Of a DNA stretch of 64,000 nucleotides, positions 12,951-25,800 are shown in pieces; position 1 is the stretch's first letter; every line of letters begins with the position of its first letter. The notes beneath the pieces are model-generated. The model made no database searches and was not told where the DNA came from. It was given only the letters and a program-made list of their open reading frames with translations. The stretch covers positions 37,409,956 through 37,473,955 of the forward strand of contig CM049318.1 in the NCBI GenBank assembly GCA_026874595.1, given 5' to 3'. Position numbers and translations under genes: made by a program. Source of the stretch: Sipunculus nudus. Taxonomy: Eukaryota > Annelida > Sipuncula > Golfingiida > Sipunculidae.

Positions 12951-13889
12951 TGATAATTAGTGCTCAGATTCATTTCTTAAAGCAAGCATCTTAGACCTGA
13001 TTCTGGATATATGCAGACTGAGGTCACTGTCAGTCCAACAGGTCATTTACGTATCTAATTTGTGACTTGAGTGAATGGGTAGAGGTTTAGCAGCAGTTTT
13101 GCCAAAATAACTTATATTTTTTCTACTTTTCACCAACCACCAGTTGATTAAAATATAATAACAAACCATATTACTGGATCTCGCATGTTTGTTGAATTTC
13201 ATTTGTGTTAATTCCTCAGTCATAGCTTAATGTTAAGCTTATGGATTTTGCACTATTATATCATTGCAACAGGATGGGTGCATGGCCAGTGCAGTTTTCC
13301 ATATGACTTAAAGTAAACCCTATCAGTAAAATCAGTTTGACTGGTACTTAATTTGTGGAAACTGGTTACATACCAACTGGTGAAAATTCACAAATAGTTG
13401 ATCAAACAGTTCTGAATTAACAGTACATAACAACCAGAATTCTTGCCTCTAGCACATAAATAGAGAAGGGGATGTTTTCATCTGTTTTATGTTTGCTCGT
13501 ATGGTTGTAAATCTAACAACTTTGAGCTTTCAGTGGATCCCCCTCCCTAAACAGTCTTCAATTATTGACTTACAGAATTTAAGTTTAGTGATTTGGTCCA
13601 GATTAGAAACATGGCTACCATGAATACCAGTAATATTCCAAATAGCATTATCTTATGTTTTTGAACATGAGAAATACCTCAATATTTCACAATCAGTGAC
13701 TAAAGCTTGAGGATATTCCAAGAAAATTTTTATTAGCTTTGATCCTTAAATTCCTGGAAAATAAGTAAAGTAGAATATGAAAATCATTAATGTATTCCAT
13801 AATTTCTCAACAGTTAAAATTCCTTGAAAATGTTAAATTTTGAAGGGATGTTCATTGAATTTTCTCCTTGGTTAAAAAATAACCATATT

Positions 13890-14455
13890 AATTTATTACC
13901 TTGCATTTTCCCCAACAGAAGTCTTATTTCTAGAAAAGGATAGCTTTCTTTCAAGAAATTTTATAATATCCTCAGAATATTCTGTTAATTTGGAATCCTG
14001 TAATCTTTCCATACAAAATTTATTTCCACCTGGTACATCTTGTGAAGAAATATTTACCAGCATTATTGTTATATCTAAGAAAGGCATTCATTTTCTTTTT
14101 CATAAGCTTTCATCAGGTAATATACACTGGCTTATATATTATTTTTTTTTCAAAACATGGATGCCTTTAGTCTCTTTCAACTTTATTTTCTGGTTTATCC
14201 TTGAAGAATATTAGCTGTTCATCAATATCTGGTTTTGATATGTATGAAAATAAAGCTGCCTTTGATCCAATTGGTCTTTCGAGTATTTCTGACCTAGTCC
14301 TGATGTGATGACGCAGATGGAAACCGGAATTGGGCATTTCCAGACAAGGCCAGTTTGTCTTGGAACTTAACAGGATCATTAGGTGTGGCCCTCTCTTGTT
14401 TTGCAGTGCCATCTTTTTCAATTGAACCCAGTGAGATCAACCCACAGAACAACAC
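13890..14455 (-). pseudogene. Possible minus-strand coding relic or nested exon (unidentified)
   Basis: Three minus-strand segments in different frames look protein-like: GTAKQERATPNDPVKFQDKL and ALSGNAQFRFPSASSHQD (ending at stop 14294-14296); ERPIGSKAALFSYISKPDID and EQLIFFKDKPENKVE (in 14167-14300); and SSQDVPGGNKFCMERLQDSK to SVGENAR (13896-14060), the last followed by a donor-like AG|GTAATA. Frameshifts separate them. No family recognised. Confidence 0.25.
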
Positions 14456-15477
14456 TATTAACAGTTGTCCAGCTCTGTTATGGCCAGACCAGCTGATAAT
14501 CAGTTCAACAGAACTACAGCTGTGTACCTTTAGTGGTCTTCAAGGTGTCTAACCAATGGATGTTTTTAACTCTATCGCTCACTGCTGACCGGTTCAAGCA
14601 GGGTCCGCCGGATCAAAGGCTCTAACAAACAAGCCAGCCCTCCCTGTCAGTTGAAGATCTATTAAACATCTGGTCTTCAACTAATCAAGGATTTTACACT
14701 GACAGTGACAGGCACTGCTGAAGTTCTTATGAAGCAAAAGAACTTCCATTCCAGCAGCACTGTTTGTGCAGGGGTACTGTGAAGAAACTTGGCCAAACAT
14801 TGCTTACACTGCTGAAGCTTGCAGTAGTCTTATTAATACCCTGGCTTTCATTATTTGACTACCCTCAGGGATATAGTTAATGTTACTAGATCATAGTTAC
14901 ATGGTCTGTGTATATGACATTGTTTATTGAATCAGGATGAGAGAAAATGATTGACAATGCATATTCTGTTACTGGCTAATCTAATAAATCTGACGTATAG
15001 GAATAGCCTTATATATTTACCATATAATCCATTCTTGCATTCAGGATCAGTCCACATCACTTTTCTGGGTTTGTGGGAGACAGGTTTTTCTATGGAACAA
15101 ATTGACATCGGCATAACTCACTTGAAGAGTTCATGATAGATTGTCAAAATAGTGCAAGATTCTTCAGGATTTGGGGAAATTGGACTTCCCATTGGCAGTG
15201 AACTGACTTTCTGTGTTTCCATGTTCCATTTCTAAAGAGAAAGCAGTATTTATTCTGAAAATTTGTCCCAGTGTAACTTTATTACAGTGTTGCACAATGT
15301 ACGGTCTAAAAATTAGTCTGGAGAAACTGATTCAGTCATTTATTGCATGTGTAAACTGCTTGTCATTGACAACATGCTCAGTGTACACACCAAAAGACAG
15401 GATTATCATTAAGTTATCCCAGCCCAGAATAAATCTTTACCCATGAAAATTGCATTTATACACCCAAGCACTTGTTT

Positions 15478-18400
15478 AGTTGTATCCGCTATGTTTTCAG
15501 CCCACTGCTGCCGCCACCGCCGCGTAGGTGTGTGGAGAACTCCTCTGTAACCGCTGGGCAGAATTTTACGAAACCCGTGATTACGTTCGGGTCACATGTG
15601 AACTGCTGCGCTCCAATTTTGTTTTGACCTCTGACCCTTCCTCTGCGCTCTGCGTCCGTTTGTGCGTCTGTTTCCACACATAAACCCACATATCTTGGGA
15701 ACCGTTTGACCGATCAGGAAAAAATTTTTGCACAAATGTAGCCCTTTGAGAGCTTTATAACATACACAAAAAATGGTGGTGCCACCTGCAACCATGTTTG
15801 CACAGTGTCCATCTGTTCGTCTGCCTTTGGTAAAAATCACTCATATCTCTGCAGTGGTTTGACTAATTCACCTGAAATTCGGCATGCGTATACATCCTGG
15901 ATAGCTTTTCTGATTTTATGACAGGTGGTGCCACCTACATTCACGTTTATGCTGCAGACATCCAATCTCATATCTCAGGAACCGTTTGACTGATTTGGCC
16001 AAAATTTTGCATGTGTATAGATTTCACATAGCTCTTTATCATATGCAAAACAGGTGGCGCCACCTGCAACCATTTTTGCACAGCATTCGTCTATTTGTCG
16101 GCCATGGGATAAAATCACTCATATCCGGGCAGTGGTTTGACATATCTGCCTAAAATTTTGCAGGTTTATACATCCTGGACAGCTCTCTTAATTTTATGAC
16201 AGGTGGCCCCACCTACATTCTTGTTTATGCTGCAGACATCCAAGCTCATATCTCAGGAACCATTTGATTGATTGGGCCAAAGTTTTGCATGTGTATAGTT
16301 CTCACATAGCTCTTTATCATACGCAAAACTGGTGGCGCCACCTGCAACCATTTTTGCACAGCGTCCGTCTGTTTGTCTGCCACAGGCTAAAATCACTCAT
16401 ATACATGTACTGGTTTGACTTATCTGCCTTAAAATTTGCATATGTATACAACTTGGACAGCTTTCTGGAATTTGTGGTAGGTGGCACAACCTACATACAC
16501 ATTTCGGCTGCAGAAATCCATGCTAATATGCAACACTTCACTCTATTTCCCCTTGCCACTCAATCCATGCCTCACTTCGCCCGTTCAACTCTGATTTAGG
16601 CGGATACACGTAGTTGCTTGTCGACTACCCATATTCTAGTTTAATCTGTTCTATCCCTGTCATCAAATTCATTGTATCCGCCAAAACAGAGTTTTGCGGA
16701 TACTATGTTTTCAGCTGCACGCTGCCGCGGAGGTGTCCGGAGAACTCCTCCGTAACCGCTGGGCGGAATTTTACGAAACCCGGGATTATGTTCGGGTCAC
16801 ATGTGAACTGCTGCGCCCCAATTTTGTTTTGACCTCTGACCTTTCCTCTGCGCATTGCAGCCGTTGGTGCGTCTGTTTCCACACATAAACCCACATATCT
16901 CGGGAACCGTTTGACCGATCAGGAAAATTTTTTTGCACAAATGTAGCCCTTGGAGAGCTTTATAACATACACAAAAAATGGTGGCGCCACCTGCAACCAT
17001 GTTTGCACAGTGTCCATCTGTTTGTCTGCCTTGGGTTAAAATCACTCATATCTCTGCAGTGATTTGACTAATTCACCTGAAATTTGGCATGCCTTTACAT
17101 CCTGGATAGCTTTTCTGATTTTGTGACAGGTGGCGCCACCTACATTCATGATTACGCTGCAGACATCCAAGCTCATATCTCAGGAACCATTTGATTGATT
17201 GGGCCAAAGTTTTGCATGTGTATAGTTCTCACATAGCTCTTTATCATACGCAAAACTGGTGGCGCCACCTGCAACCATTTTTGCACAGCGTCCGTCTGTT
17301 TGTCTGCCACAGGCTAAAATCACTCATATACATGTACTGGTTTGACTTATCTGCCTTAAATTTTGCATATGTATACAACTTGGACAGCTTTCTGGAATTT
17401 GTGGTAGGTGGCACAACCTACATACACATTTCGGCTGCAGAAATCCATGCTAATATGCAACACTTCACTCTATTTCCCCTTGCCACTCAATCCATGCCTC
17501 ACTTCGCCCGTTCAACTCTGATTTAGGCGGATACACGTAGTTGCTTGTCGACTACCCATATTCTAGTTTAATCTGTTCTATCCCTGTCATCAAATTCATT
17601 GTATCCGCCAAAACAGAGTTTTGCGGATACTATGTTTTCAGCTGCACGCTGCCGCGGAGGTGTCCGGAGAACTCCTCCGTAACCGCTGGGCGGAATTTTA
17701 CGAAACCCGGGATTATGTTCGGGTCACATGTGAACTGCTGCGCCCCAATTTTGTTTTGACCTCTGACCTTTCCTCTGCGCATTGCAGCCGTTGGTGCGTC
17801 TGTTTCCACACATAAACCCACATATCTCGGGAACCGTTTGACCGATCAGGAAAATTTTTTTGCACAAATGTAGCCCTTGGAGAGCTTTATAACATACACA
17901 AAAAATGGTGGCGCCACCTGCAACCATGTTTGCACAGTGTCCATCTGTTTGTCTGCCTTGGGTTAAAATCACTCATATCTCTGCAGTGATTTGACTAATT
18001 CACCCGAAATTTGACATGCCTTTACATCCTGGATAGCTTTTCTGATTTTGTGACAGGTGGCGACACCTACATTCATGATTACGCTGCAGACATCCAAGCT
18101 CATATCTCGGGAACCGTTTGACCGATTGGGCCAAAATTTTGCATGTGTATAGATCTCACATAGCTCTTTATCATACGCAAAACTGGTGGCGCTACCTGCA
18201 GCCATTTTTGCACAGTTCCCGTCTGTTTGTCTGCCATGGGATAAAATCACTCATATCTCGGCAGTGGTTTGACATATCTGCCTAAAATTTTGCAGGTTTA
18301 TACATCCCCGACAGCTCTCTTGATTTTATGACAGGTGGTGCCACCTGCATTCTAGTTTATGCAGCAGACATCCAAGCTCATATCTTGGGAACCGTTTGAC

Positions 18401-18760
18401 CCATTGGGCCAAAGTTTTGCATGTGTATAGTTCTCACATAGCTCTTTATCATACGCAAAACTGGTGGCGCCACCTTCAACCATTTTAGCACAGCGTCCAA
18501 CTGTTTGTCTGCCACGGGCTAGAATCACTCATAAACATATAGTGGTTTGACTTATCTGCTTCAAATTTTGCATATGTATACAACTTGGACGGCTTTCTGG
18601 ATTTTGTGGTAGGTGGCGCAACCTACATACACCATTTGGCTGCAGACATCCATGCTAATATGCAACACTTCACTCTATTTCCCCTTGCCTCACTTCACCC
18701 GTTCCACTCTGATTTAGGCGGATATACGTAGTCGCTTGTCGACTACCCGTATTCTTGTTT
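15478..18760. mobile_element. Three-unit tandem array of a Helitron-like repeat
   Basis: Units begin near 15478, 16671 and 17598 with GTATCCGC...CTATGTTTTCAGC and end near 16640, 17567 and 18755 with GCGGATA(C/T)ACGTAG, a hairpin GTAGTCGCTTGTCGACTAC and CCCATATTCTAG. Inside, two subunit types of 130-150 bp alternate, each with the palindrome-like GGTGGCGCCACC and a CATATCTCGGGAACC block. The 3' hairpin followed by CTAG in two units recalls Helitrons, but no Rep/helicase gene is present. The short open frames here are repeated shadows. Confidence 0.6.
16225..18078. repeat. Near-exact 927-bp tandem duplication inside the array
   Basis: Copy one is 16225-17151, copy two 17152-18078. Long stretches are identical; differences cluster at the right end. 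The duplicated block crosses the unit junction, as unequal crossing-over between tandem units would produce. Confidence 0.9.
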
Positions 18761-19288
18761 TGAACTGTGGTTGTTATACTCGTGTCACATTTTTTCCTCA
18801 AAAGAAATGACAGTGAGTTTTTCCCACAATTAACTGCAAAGGAATTTGTGGACAGGATTACTGTTATGCCCTGTATATCTGAAGATGCCAACTCAACTTA
18901 TATCCCATAATGATCATGAAGGTTTTTTACCAAGAATAAACGCTGAGAAAACTGTGTAATAGGAGCCTTTAAAATGCTCTTGTGTTTCAATCTTTCCCCA
19001 TGTACTTATGGTAATAGCTCCTTCTAACCTTGTTCATGGGCCCTCTTTGTGTTATATGTCAGCTGAACACCTATGCCAGGTGATCAGGTAGTATACAGGT
19101 ACTATATACCAGTGTTGGCTGAAATGCACAGGTGATAACTCTGTTTTATATAGTAAATGTGTTGTAAAACACATCACCTGTCATCACTCATTGCTTCAAA
19201 CAGCCAGCCATGCCTCTATCTTTGATGGGTGTAGGACAAAAACCCCTTTGACAAAACTCCATTGGTGAAAAGCTTTTCAGGTCCAAAG

Positions 19289-19333
19289 CCCCCCCCCCCC
19301 CCCCAATATATATATATATATATATATAGATAT

Positions 19334-19385
<52 letters not shown>

Positions 19386-19397
19386 ATATATATATAT
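19289..19397. repeat. Poly-C tract and (TA)n microsatellite
   Basis: Sixteen C then (TA)n with a few GA/TG interruptions, directly left of the fold-back element. Confidence 0.95.
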
Positions 19398-21462
19398 GTC
19401 GAGGCCCAGATTAGAATCTGGCCCAATTTAAAACTGGGCAAGCCCAGATCAAAATTTTGATTTGGACCGGCCCAAATCAAAATTCTATTCTGTGCCAGAC
19501 CAGTTTTAAACTGGGCCAGCCCAGATTAAAATTTTGATCTGGGCTGGCCCAGATTAGAATTTTGATCTTGGCTGGTTAAGTTTACAATCCTGTGGTGGAC
19601 TGATTTTAAACTGGGCTGGCCCAGATTAGAATTTTGATCTGGGCTGGTTAAGTTTACAATCCTGTGGATGACTTATTTTAAACTTGGCTGGCCAAGATCA
19701 AAATTTTAATCTGGGCTAGTCAAGATTACAGTACTGTGGTGGACTTATTTTAAACTGGGCCTAACCAGATCAGAATCCTAATCTAATCTTTGGCTAGCTT
19801 GATTTTTATCATCTTAAATCAGATAATACAGTAAACATTTATTCCAGATACACCATTTTGAAGGGCACAAAACACCTGATGAACAAGATCATTTAAAATA
19901 TTTTAGTGATGAAAAAGCTAACAATCAAATGTAATGTGCTTCTTTGGTTACATCTATTCTTCAAGCATGCAAGTTCACATTTGAACTTCACCTAAACCAA
20001 CTACCATAATTAATCACAGTTTAGAACATGTCAGTTCTCAGACATCTACTTGACTTAATATCAAAATTTTCAACTTAACTGAGATAATTTTCTGTTCTGA
20101 ATATCAAAATAACATGTGTAATATTAAATATATATATGCATAATAAATACCAGCTTTACTCATTTATAAGTGAACAAAAGTAATTTATCAGTCTTGATGC
20201 TCATTTAGGTGAGCAACATGACATTGTGCCCTAACATGGGGCTAGGGAGAGGTTAGTGATACCATTACTATAATTTATAATAGCAGAAAATCCACAGCTG
20301 AGAAAATGATATGATTGCTATCATTTGGCAATCTCAAAATTAGAGGTGAAAATTTGATTTAGAATTTTATTTCAGAGGGTGACAAACATGGTGGAGGTTT
20401 CACTTTGGAGTTAATAACTTTAGAAAAAGCTTATCTAATAACTGATAACTAATCTAAATTGAAGATAGTTAAATGCAAATATTCTCTACCTTCAATAGTT
20501 AAAATGCTGAGTTGGTGAATATTTTTCCCACTGTTCTATCTAAATACATTATGATCTTGTTAATAATTCACACAAATTAGCCAGTATCGACCTAATTTAT
20601 GTACACTAGATATATATTTTTCTGTTTGCTAAATTTCAGTCACCTAATTTCAATGACTTAAGTTCAGGTATCTTAATAGATGTTTCAGGGCCTTCTTTCC
20701 TTAATATGTAGTATGTTGTAAGTTCTAGGTCCAATGTAACAATATTAGGGGGGGGGGGGGAATTTACAGAGCAAAAACCAACTTATGATAATTAACTTTA
20801 AATAACAAATAAAATTTTGAATTTACATTGAGTAACATTTATATAAATAATTATTGATTAAATTTGGTTTTAGTTTGTTTAATTAATGCACATGTTTTGC
20901 AAGCTATGTTTGTAGTTTTTATATGTAAAATACCAATGTCTAACATGATTATTTTATAATTATATTTTGGACATTTCATATGAGGTAAAATTACAAAAAT
21001 ATGACAGGAGTCCAACCAATGATATTTTCATAGAAAATGAAATAAATTCATAAAATATTAATAATTGTGGACTTACAATGTTTTACAAATTCTTTGAATT
21101 GATTAAAGGGCAGCTAAGTAAACATAGTGTAATTGAAGCCAGCCTAGGAGCAGATTAGGATTCTGATCTGGGCTGGTCCAGTTTAAAATCAGTCTACCAC
21201 AGTATTGTAAGCTTGACTGGCCCAGATCAAAATTCTAATCCAGGCTGGCTCAGTTTAAAATCAGTCCAGACCAGATTTAAATCCTGAAGTCTTCACCACA
21301 AGATTGTAATCTGGACCGGCCCAGATCAAAATTTTTATCTGGTGTCGCCCAGTTTAAAACTGGTCTGGCCCAGATTAGAATTTTGATCTGGGCCGGTCCA
21401 AATCAAAATTTTAGTCTGGGCTGGCCCAGTTTTAAATTGGGCCAGATTCTAATCTGGGCCTC

Positions 21463-21465
<3 letters not shown>
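19398..21465. mobile_element. Fold-back-like element with long inverted repeats inside (TA)n
   Basis: The first 42 bases from 19398 (GTCGAGGCCCAGATTAGAAT...) match the reverse complement of the last 42 perfectly. Inverted arms continue for about 400 bp on the left (to 19800) and 330 bp on the right (from 21137). Both arms are built from imperfect internal repeats of a GATCTGGGCTGGCCCAG type. The 1.3 kb centre is AT-rich and non-coding. Both sides abut (TA)n, consistent with insertion at TA. Confidence 0.8.

Positions 21466-21494
<29 letters not shown>
21466..21494. repeat. (TA)n microsatellite
   Basis: Right-hand flank of the fold-back element. Confidence 0.95.
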
Positions 21495-21496
<2 letters not shown>

Positions 21497-22803
21497 GATG
21501 TTTTATTCAATGAATAGTTATACAAAAGTGATGTCTATATTTGCTATACCCAAAACAATTCAAATTTACCATATATTTTTTATTTTGGGTTTAGTATACA
21601 AAAGCAATATCAATATATACTTCACATAATTACATGAACTACACTAATAAAGTTATGCAGAAAAAGAATCAGTTAATGAAAATACAAATAATCAGTGTTT
21701 TGATGAAATATTATTCATGATATTAATCATGTATATATTGTTGATATTTATATTGTTGAATTGTGTATATATATATACAATATTCTTACATTGTTACTTC
21801 TGCAGTGTAGCATGTTTTACTTATGATAAATAAATTTACAGAATTTTAAATGAAGACATACTTTAATAAAAAAAAAAGTTGATTAAATTATTTTAAAATA
21901 TTTTTTGGAGAAGGGGGGCTTTTGTCCTCTATATCATTCAGGTAGTGGGTTTTTGACCATGGGGCTTTTCACTGGGGGATGGGGAGGGGGCTTTTGTTCT
22001 TGGGAAGAGGGAGGCTTTTGTTCCTATCCCATCTTGGACATATCAATTCCTGCACCAATCCAATTAGGAAGTATGTGAAATGATGAAATGATGAAGTAGA
22101 CAGATTCTCTGTTGTTGTTTATTACATTGACTCCATGTACAACTGTAAAGACTTCTAGTGTAGGATCTTGTGCACTAAACACATTAAACTCTATTCCTCA
22201 GAGTTATTCTCTCTTTTGCCTTTTTTTCTCTCCAAGAACTACCTCTCTCCGAGAAATCTTTATCTTGACTGCCCAACATGCTCCAGATTCTGATTTTATA
22301 TATTGTTTAACCATCTACCTTAACCAACCAGGAATAGAGATAAAACTATTTAACCAATGATGTTACATGATCACAGTAGAACTCTTTATTCCGATTGGTC
22401 ACTCCATGAACACCTCTCCTTACCAGTACCAGTAACAACAATTCTATTGATAACTTTGAGGTAATCTATACTGCAAACTAGGTATTTCTTGATGGTTAGT
22501 AAAATTCTAAACTCAGGGACTTACATTGTACACACATAGTTAGATATTTCTTTTGGAGAGTCCAGTGCATGTCCTGTGCAAGCTTTTTGCCAGTTGTGTA
22601 CATTTTTAAGCAAATGATATAGGAACAAAATATTAGCATATACATTAATGTTTTAAGGAGAAAACGCTGCATTTCATATACATTTAACATATCTTGTATG
22701 TGAATAGGTCCCTTAAATATCAAACCTTCAAGGTATGGGGTATGCCTTGTGAGATGTATTCCAAAGATCCTATAGATATTTTACCATGTTTTCTTTGAGG
22801 ATC

Positions 22804-22880
22804 TGCCATGGTTTGAACCAAGGACCTGCAGTTAGCCCTAAAAAATCGGGCAAGTCACAGCCACTAGGCTATGCAGTTTC
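22804..22880 (-). repeat. tRNA-like sequence, probably SINE head
   Basis: On the minus strand, TAGCCTAGTGGC resembles a Pol III A box and GGTTCAAACC a B box, about 45 bp apart. The acceptor stem pairs only with a bulge, so a functional tRNA is unlikely. Confidence 0.4.
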
Positions 22881-25800
22881 AGCAGTGTTGCAAAGTGCAG
22901 GTGTTTCTGTCAAATCTTTTTGTATGGTATATATAAATTATAAGCATGGCAGGTGTTCTCTGTAACTAGCACTCTAGGGTCTGTACTTTTTTACTATTTA
23001 TATTAATTCCACGTACCTATTGGCTATATTTAGCAAACTAACATTACAATCTTCCCACACTCTGAAAGATTAAGAATTTTGAAATTTAATAATTCAGTTC
23101 CCTAAAGTCATGACTTTTGGGCGTGGAGTTTTATTTACAGGCTGCATGTGATCTCTCATCTCTTTTTGACAGTAAATTAGTAATGATTTATTTAATTAAT
23201 TATATTCTGTGTTAAAATACCCTAAGTCAAAGGGAAAAAAGGGTCAGGAATTTTCAGTTAAGGTCATGAAAATCATATCTTCTGGAAGTGTAGGAACCCT
23301 GTATTACAATACTTAAGTTATTGTTGTAGTTTTGTCACTGCACAAAGTGAAATGTTAATTTACCATTAAAAAATTACACTAAAATTGAAAATGTGACAAA
23401 GATAACAGCAGGGCAAGGTTGACATTGATTGTTTCACATTTGATTCTTTTATGGCAAGATTCAAGACCTCTAGTTTCTTGCATTCATATCTCATAAGTCA
23501 TGACTGTTGTTTACACAGAGGTGTTATATCTGATCCCTGTGTGATGTGGCAGGTACCACGCAAACAACACGATGTGTTTATGATACGGAGAATCAGGAGG
23601 ACCAGCAGAGGAGCCATAGGGTCGTGATGCTCATTGACTTGAAACTTGTAGTTAACAGTTTCCAGATGTCCGTGAAGATCTGCGGCTGCATGGTTTGATA
23701 TTTGCCCTTCAGGACATGGTGGTCATTGCACAGATTTGTGCGTTGAGACCTGCCAGGTGGGAATGTTGAAGAGTTCCCCAGGTATTCCCCTTGTTCTTGT
23801 TTTACGTCACACTGCGGGTCACCACAGTGCATTGTGGTACATCACAATGTGCTAATAAACATACAAACATATCCAAGGAATTAGTAGAAATCAATATTAA
23901 CTCCTGTTGAATGATAATAGTACAGAATTGCTGCCAGATAAAAATACTTTGGAAATGGTTCTATAAACCTATTGTAATTTCAAGGCCTTTTAGGTGCTTA
24001 AATTATGATAATTTAGTAAACTTATTACAAACACCTTGAATTTATTTTTAATAAGAAATATGAATTCTAAGGAATGCATGCCTCAGCCTTGTGGTGGTCA
24101 CTATTATGGGATGCTCCCAAGACCGTGTTTGCATTCACTTATTTACCCCTATTTCGAAGGTTTATTCGTGCTTAGGTCACCATAGATTTGTGACTATTCC
24201 TTAATGGTGTTCCTGGAGCCAGACCATGTGCCAGGTTCACAACAAAATCCAATTGATTCTTAAAGGGTCCATCCTGGAAATGCCCTGATAATTTCATGTG
24301 ATTCTGTTCAAGACTGCATGAGTTATTTATTGTGAGAAAACACACACACTAACACACACATGATCGGCAGTGAACACATAACCTTTGCATAGGCAAAAAA
24401 TTGGCCAATCAGATCCCATTCAGTTTGTTTCTGACCAATGACCTTTCACCATGCCAGCATTGCCAGGCTCATATGACAATGAGAGACCACCATTTTATGT
24501 TAGACATTGTTTTCCATGATATAATAAGATATTATTAATTAATCAATATTTTAACTGCTGATGAAGCTGAATATAGTATTTGACATTATGTCATGATGGG
24601 TAAGTGTGAATCATTACCAGATCTTCAAGAAATGTTTTTTTTATAGAATTCTGACCATTGAGTGCAGTTGGAGTGGTATATCCATAATGGTTACAGCAAA
24701 AGTTAACATCAGTCAAATTTTAAATGGTCTGGACTCAATATGGAGTCTTTGGTCTTCAATTATTAACATATATTGGTAAATCCCTGCAGGTCTGGCATCA
24801 GTGTCATCAATTTCCATTAAAGGGTACGGTTGACCTGCATCTATTAATTTCAGTTTGCTTTGCATTATACATTCTGTACAGGCCTGCCAAATCACTCTGT
24901 TTTTTAAAGAGTCCCTTTTTTTAGCATTTCCTGAAAATGATGCTAATTCCTTTTTTTTTTTACTTTTTTCAGCATCACGCTTTTTTTTTCATGAAAGAAT
25001 TCCGATATATACTATTTCTCTCTTGCTTTAACAGTCCTGTTAGAACAAGAATGGGACATTTCACATTTTCATTTTGTATGCAAATATCCAGCATGTTTCA
25101 CAACTTGTGGAAATGCCCTTATCTTCATTATTTTGGATCTGGGCCATGTATATTTCTGACATTGGGAATAATATGTGTCAGTATATATACTGATATACAA
25201 TTGCGCTATGCGAAGCAAATCTTTATTCAGTGTGATAATTTAATAAAATTGGGAATCAATGCTAATTTTACTCCTTTTTTTTACTCTAATTTCAAAATAT
25301 TTTATTCAGGAGCACTTAGTCTTTTTTTTTGGTCATTTACCTTTGGTGGGCCTGTTGTACTACCATGTATTTAAGTTTGCTAGATATTGTGAACCCCTCA
25401 AATTTAAATGATAGTTCATTCTCAGGATTTATTATACTTCTGTCTGAAGGTATTAGCTTTTTATCATTGTTGGTTGGTTATTTTATTGGTTGGTTTGTTG
25501 GTCTGTAATCAGCTTTATTCAAAAACAGGCATTGAATGGATTTTGAAGAAATCTTGAAGGGTCAGGGCAACACCCATAAATATTTCAGAACAATATTATG
25601 GTTATGTTTAAAGGTCACTGTACTGTTTTACAAACAGGTAATTTGTTTATCTTAATTGAGAGTCAGTCATTGCATTAGAGGTTTTAAGTAAAGTCTGTTT
25701 TTCTGGTTAGCATGACCTGTGATGCAACTGTGGAATTGTTGATCCATAATACATTTTTCTTGGCTTACTTTCATATATTTCTTTGCTTCTGTAGCACACA

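Noticed and set aside
16264-17526. Identical pair of 111-codon open frames (16264 and 17191)
   Set aside because: They repeat because the DNA is duplicated; frames cross subunits of the non-coding array.
23593-23832. Minus-strand open frame of 79 codons with protein-like text
   Set aside because: Two overlapping frames look equally plausible, no family is recognised and no splice context favours one.
24937-25374. Plus-strand open frame of 145 codons, hydrophobic
   Set aside because: Rich in Phe from T-runs, no recognisable domain, no splice or promoter support; expected by chance in AT-rich intron.
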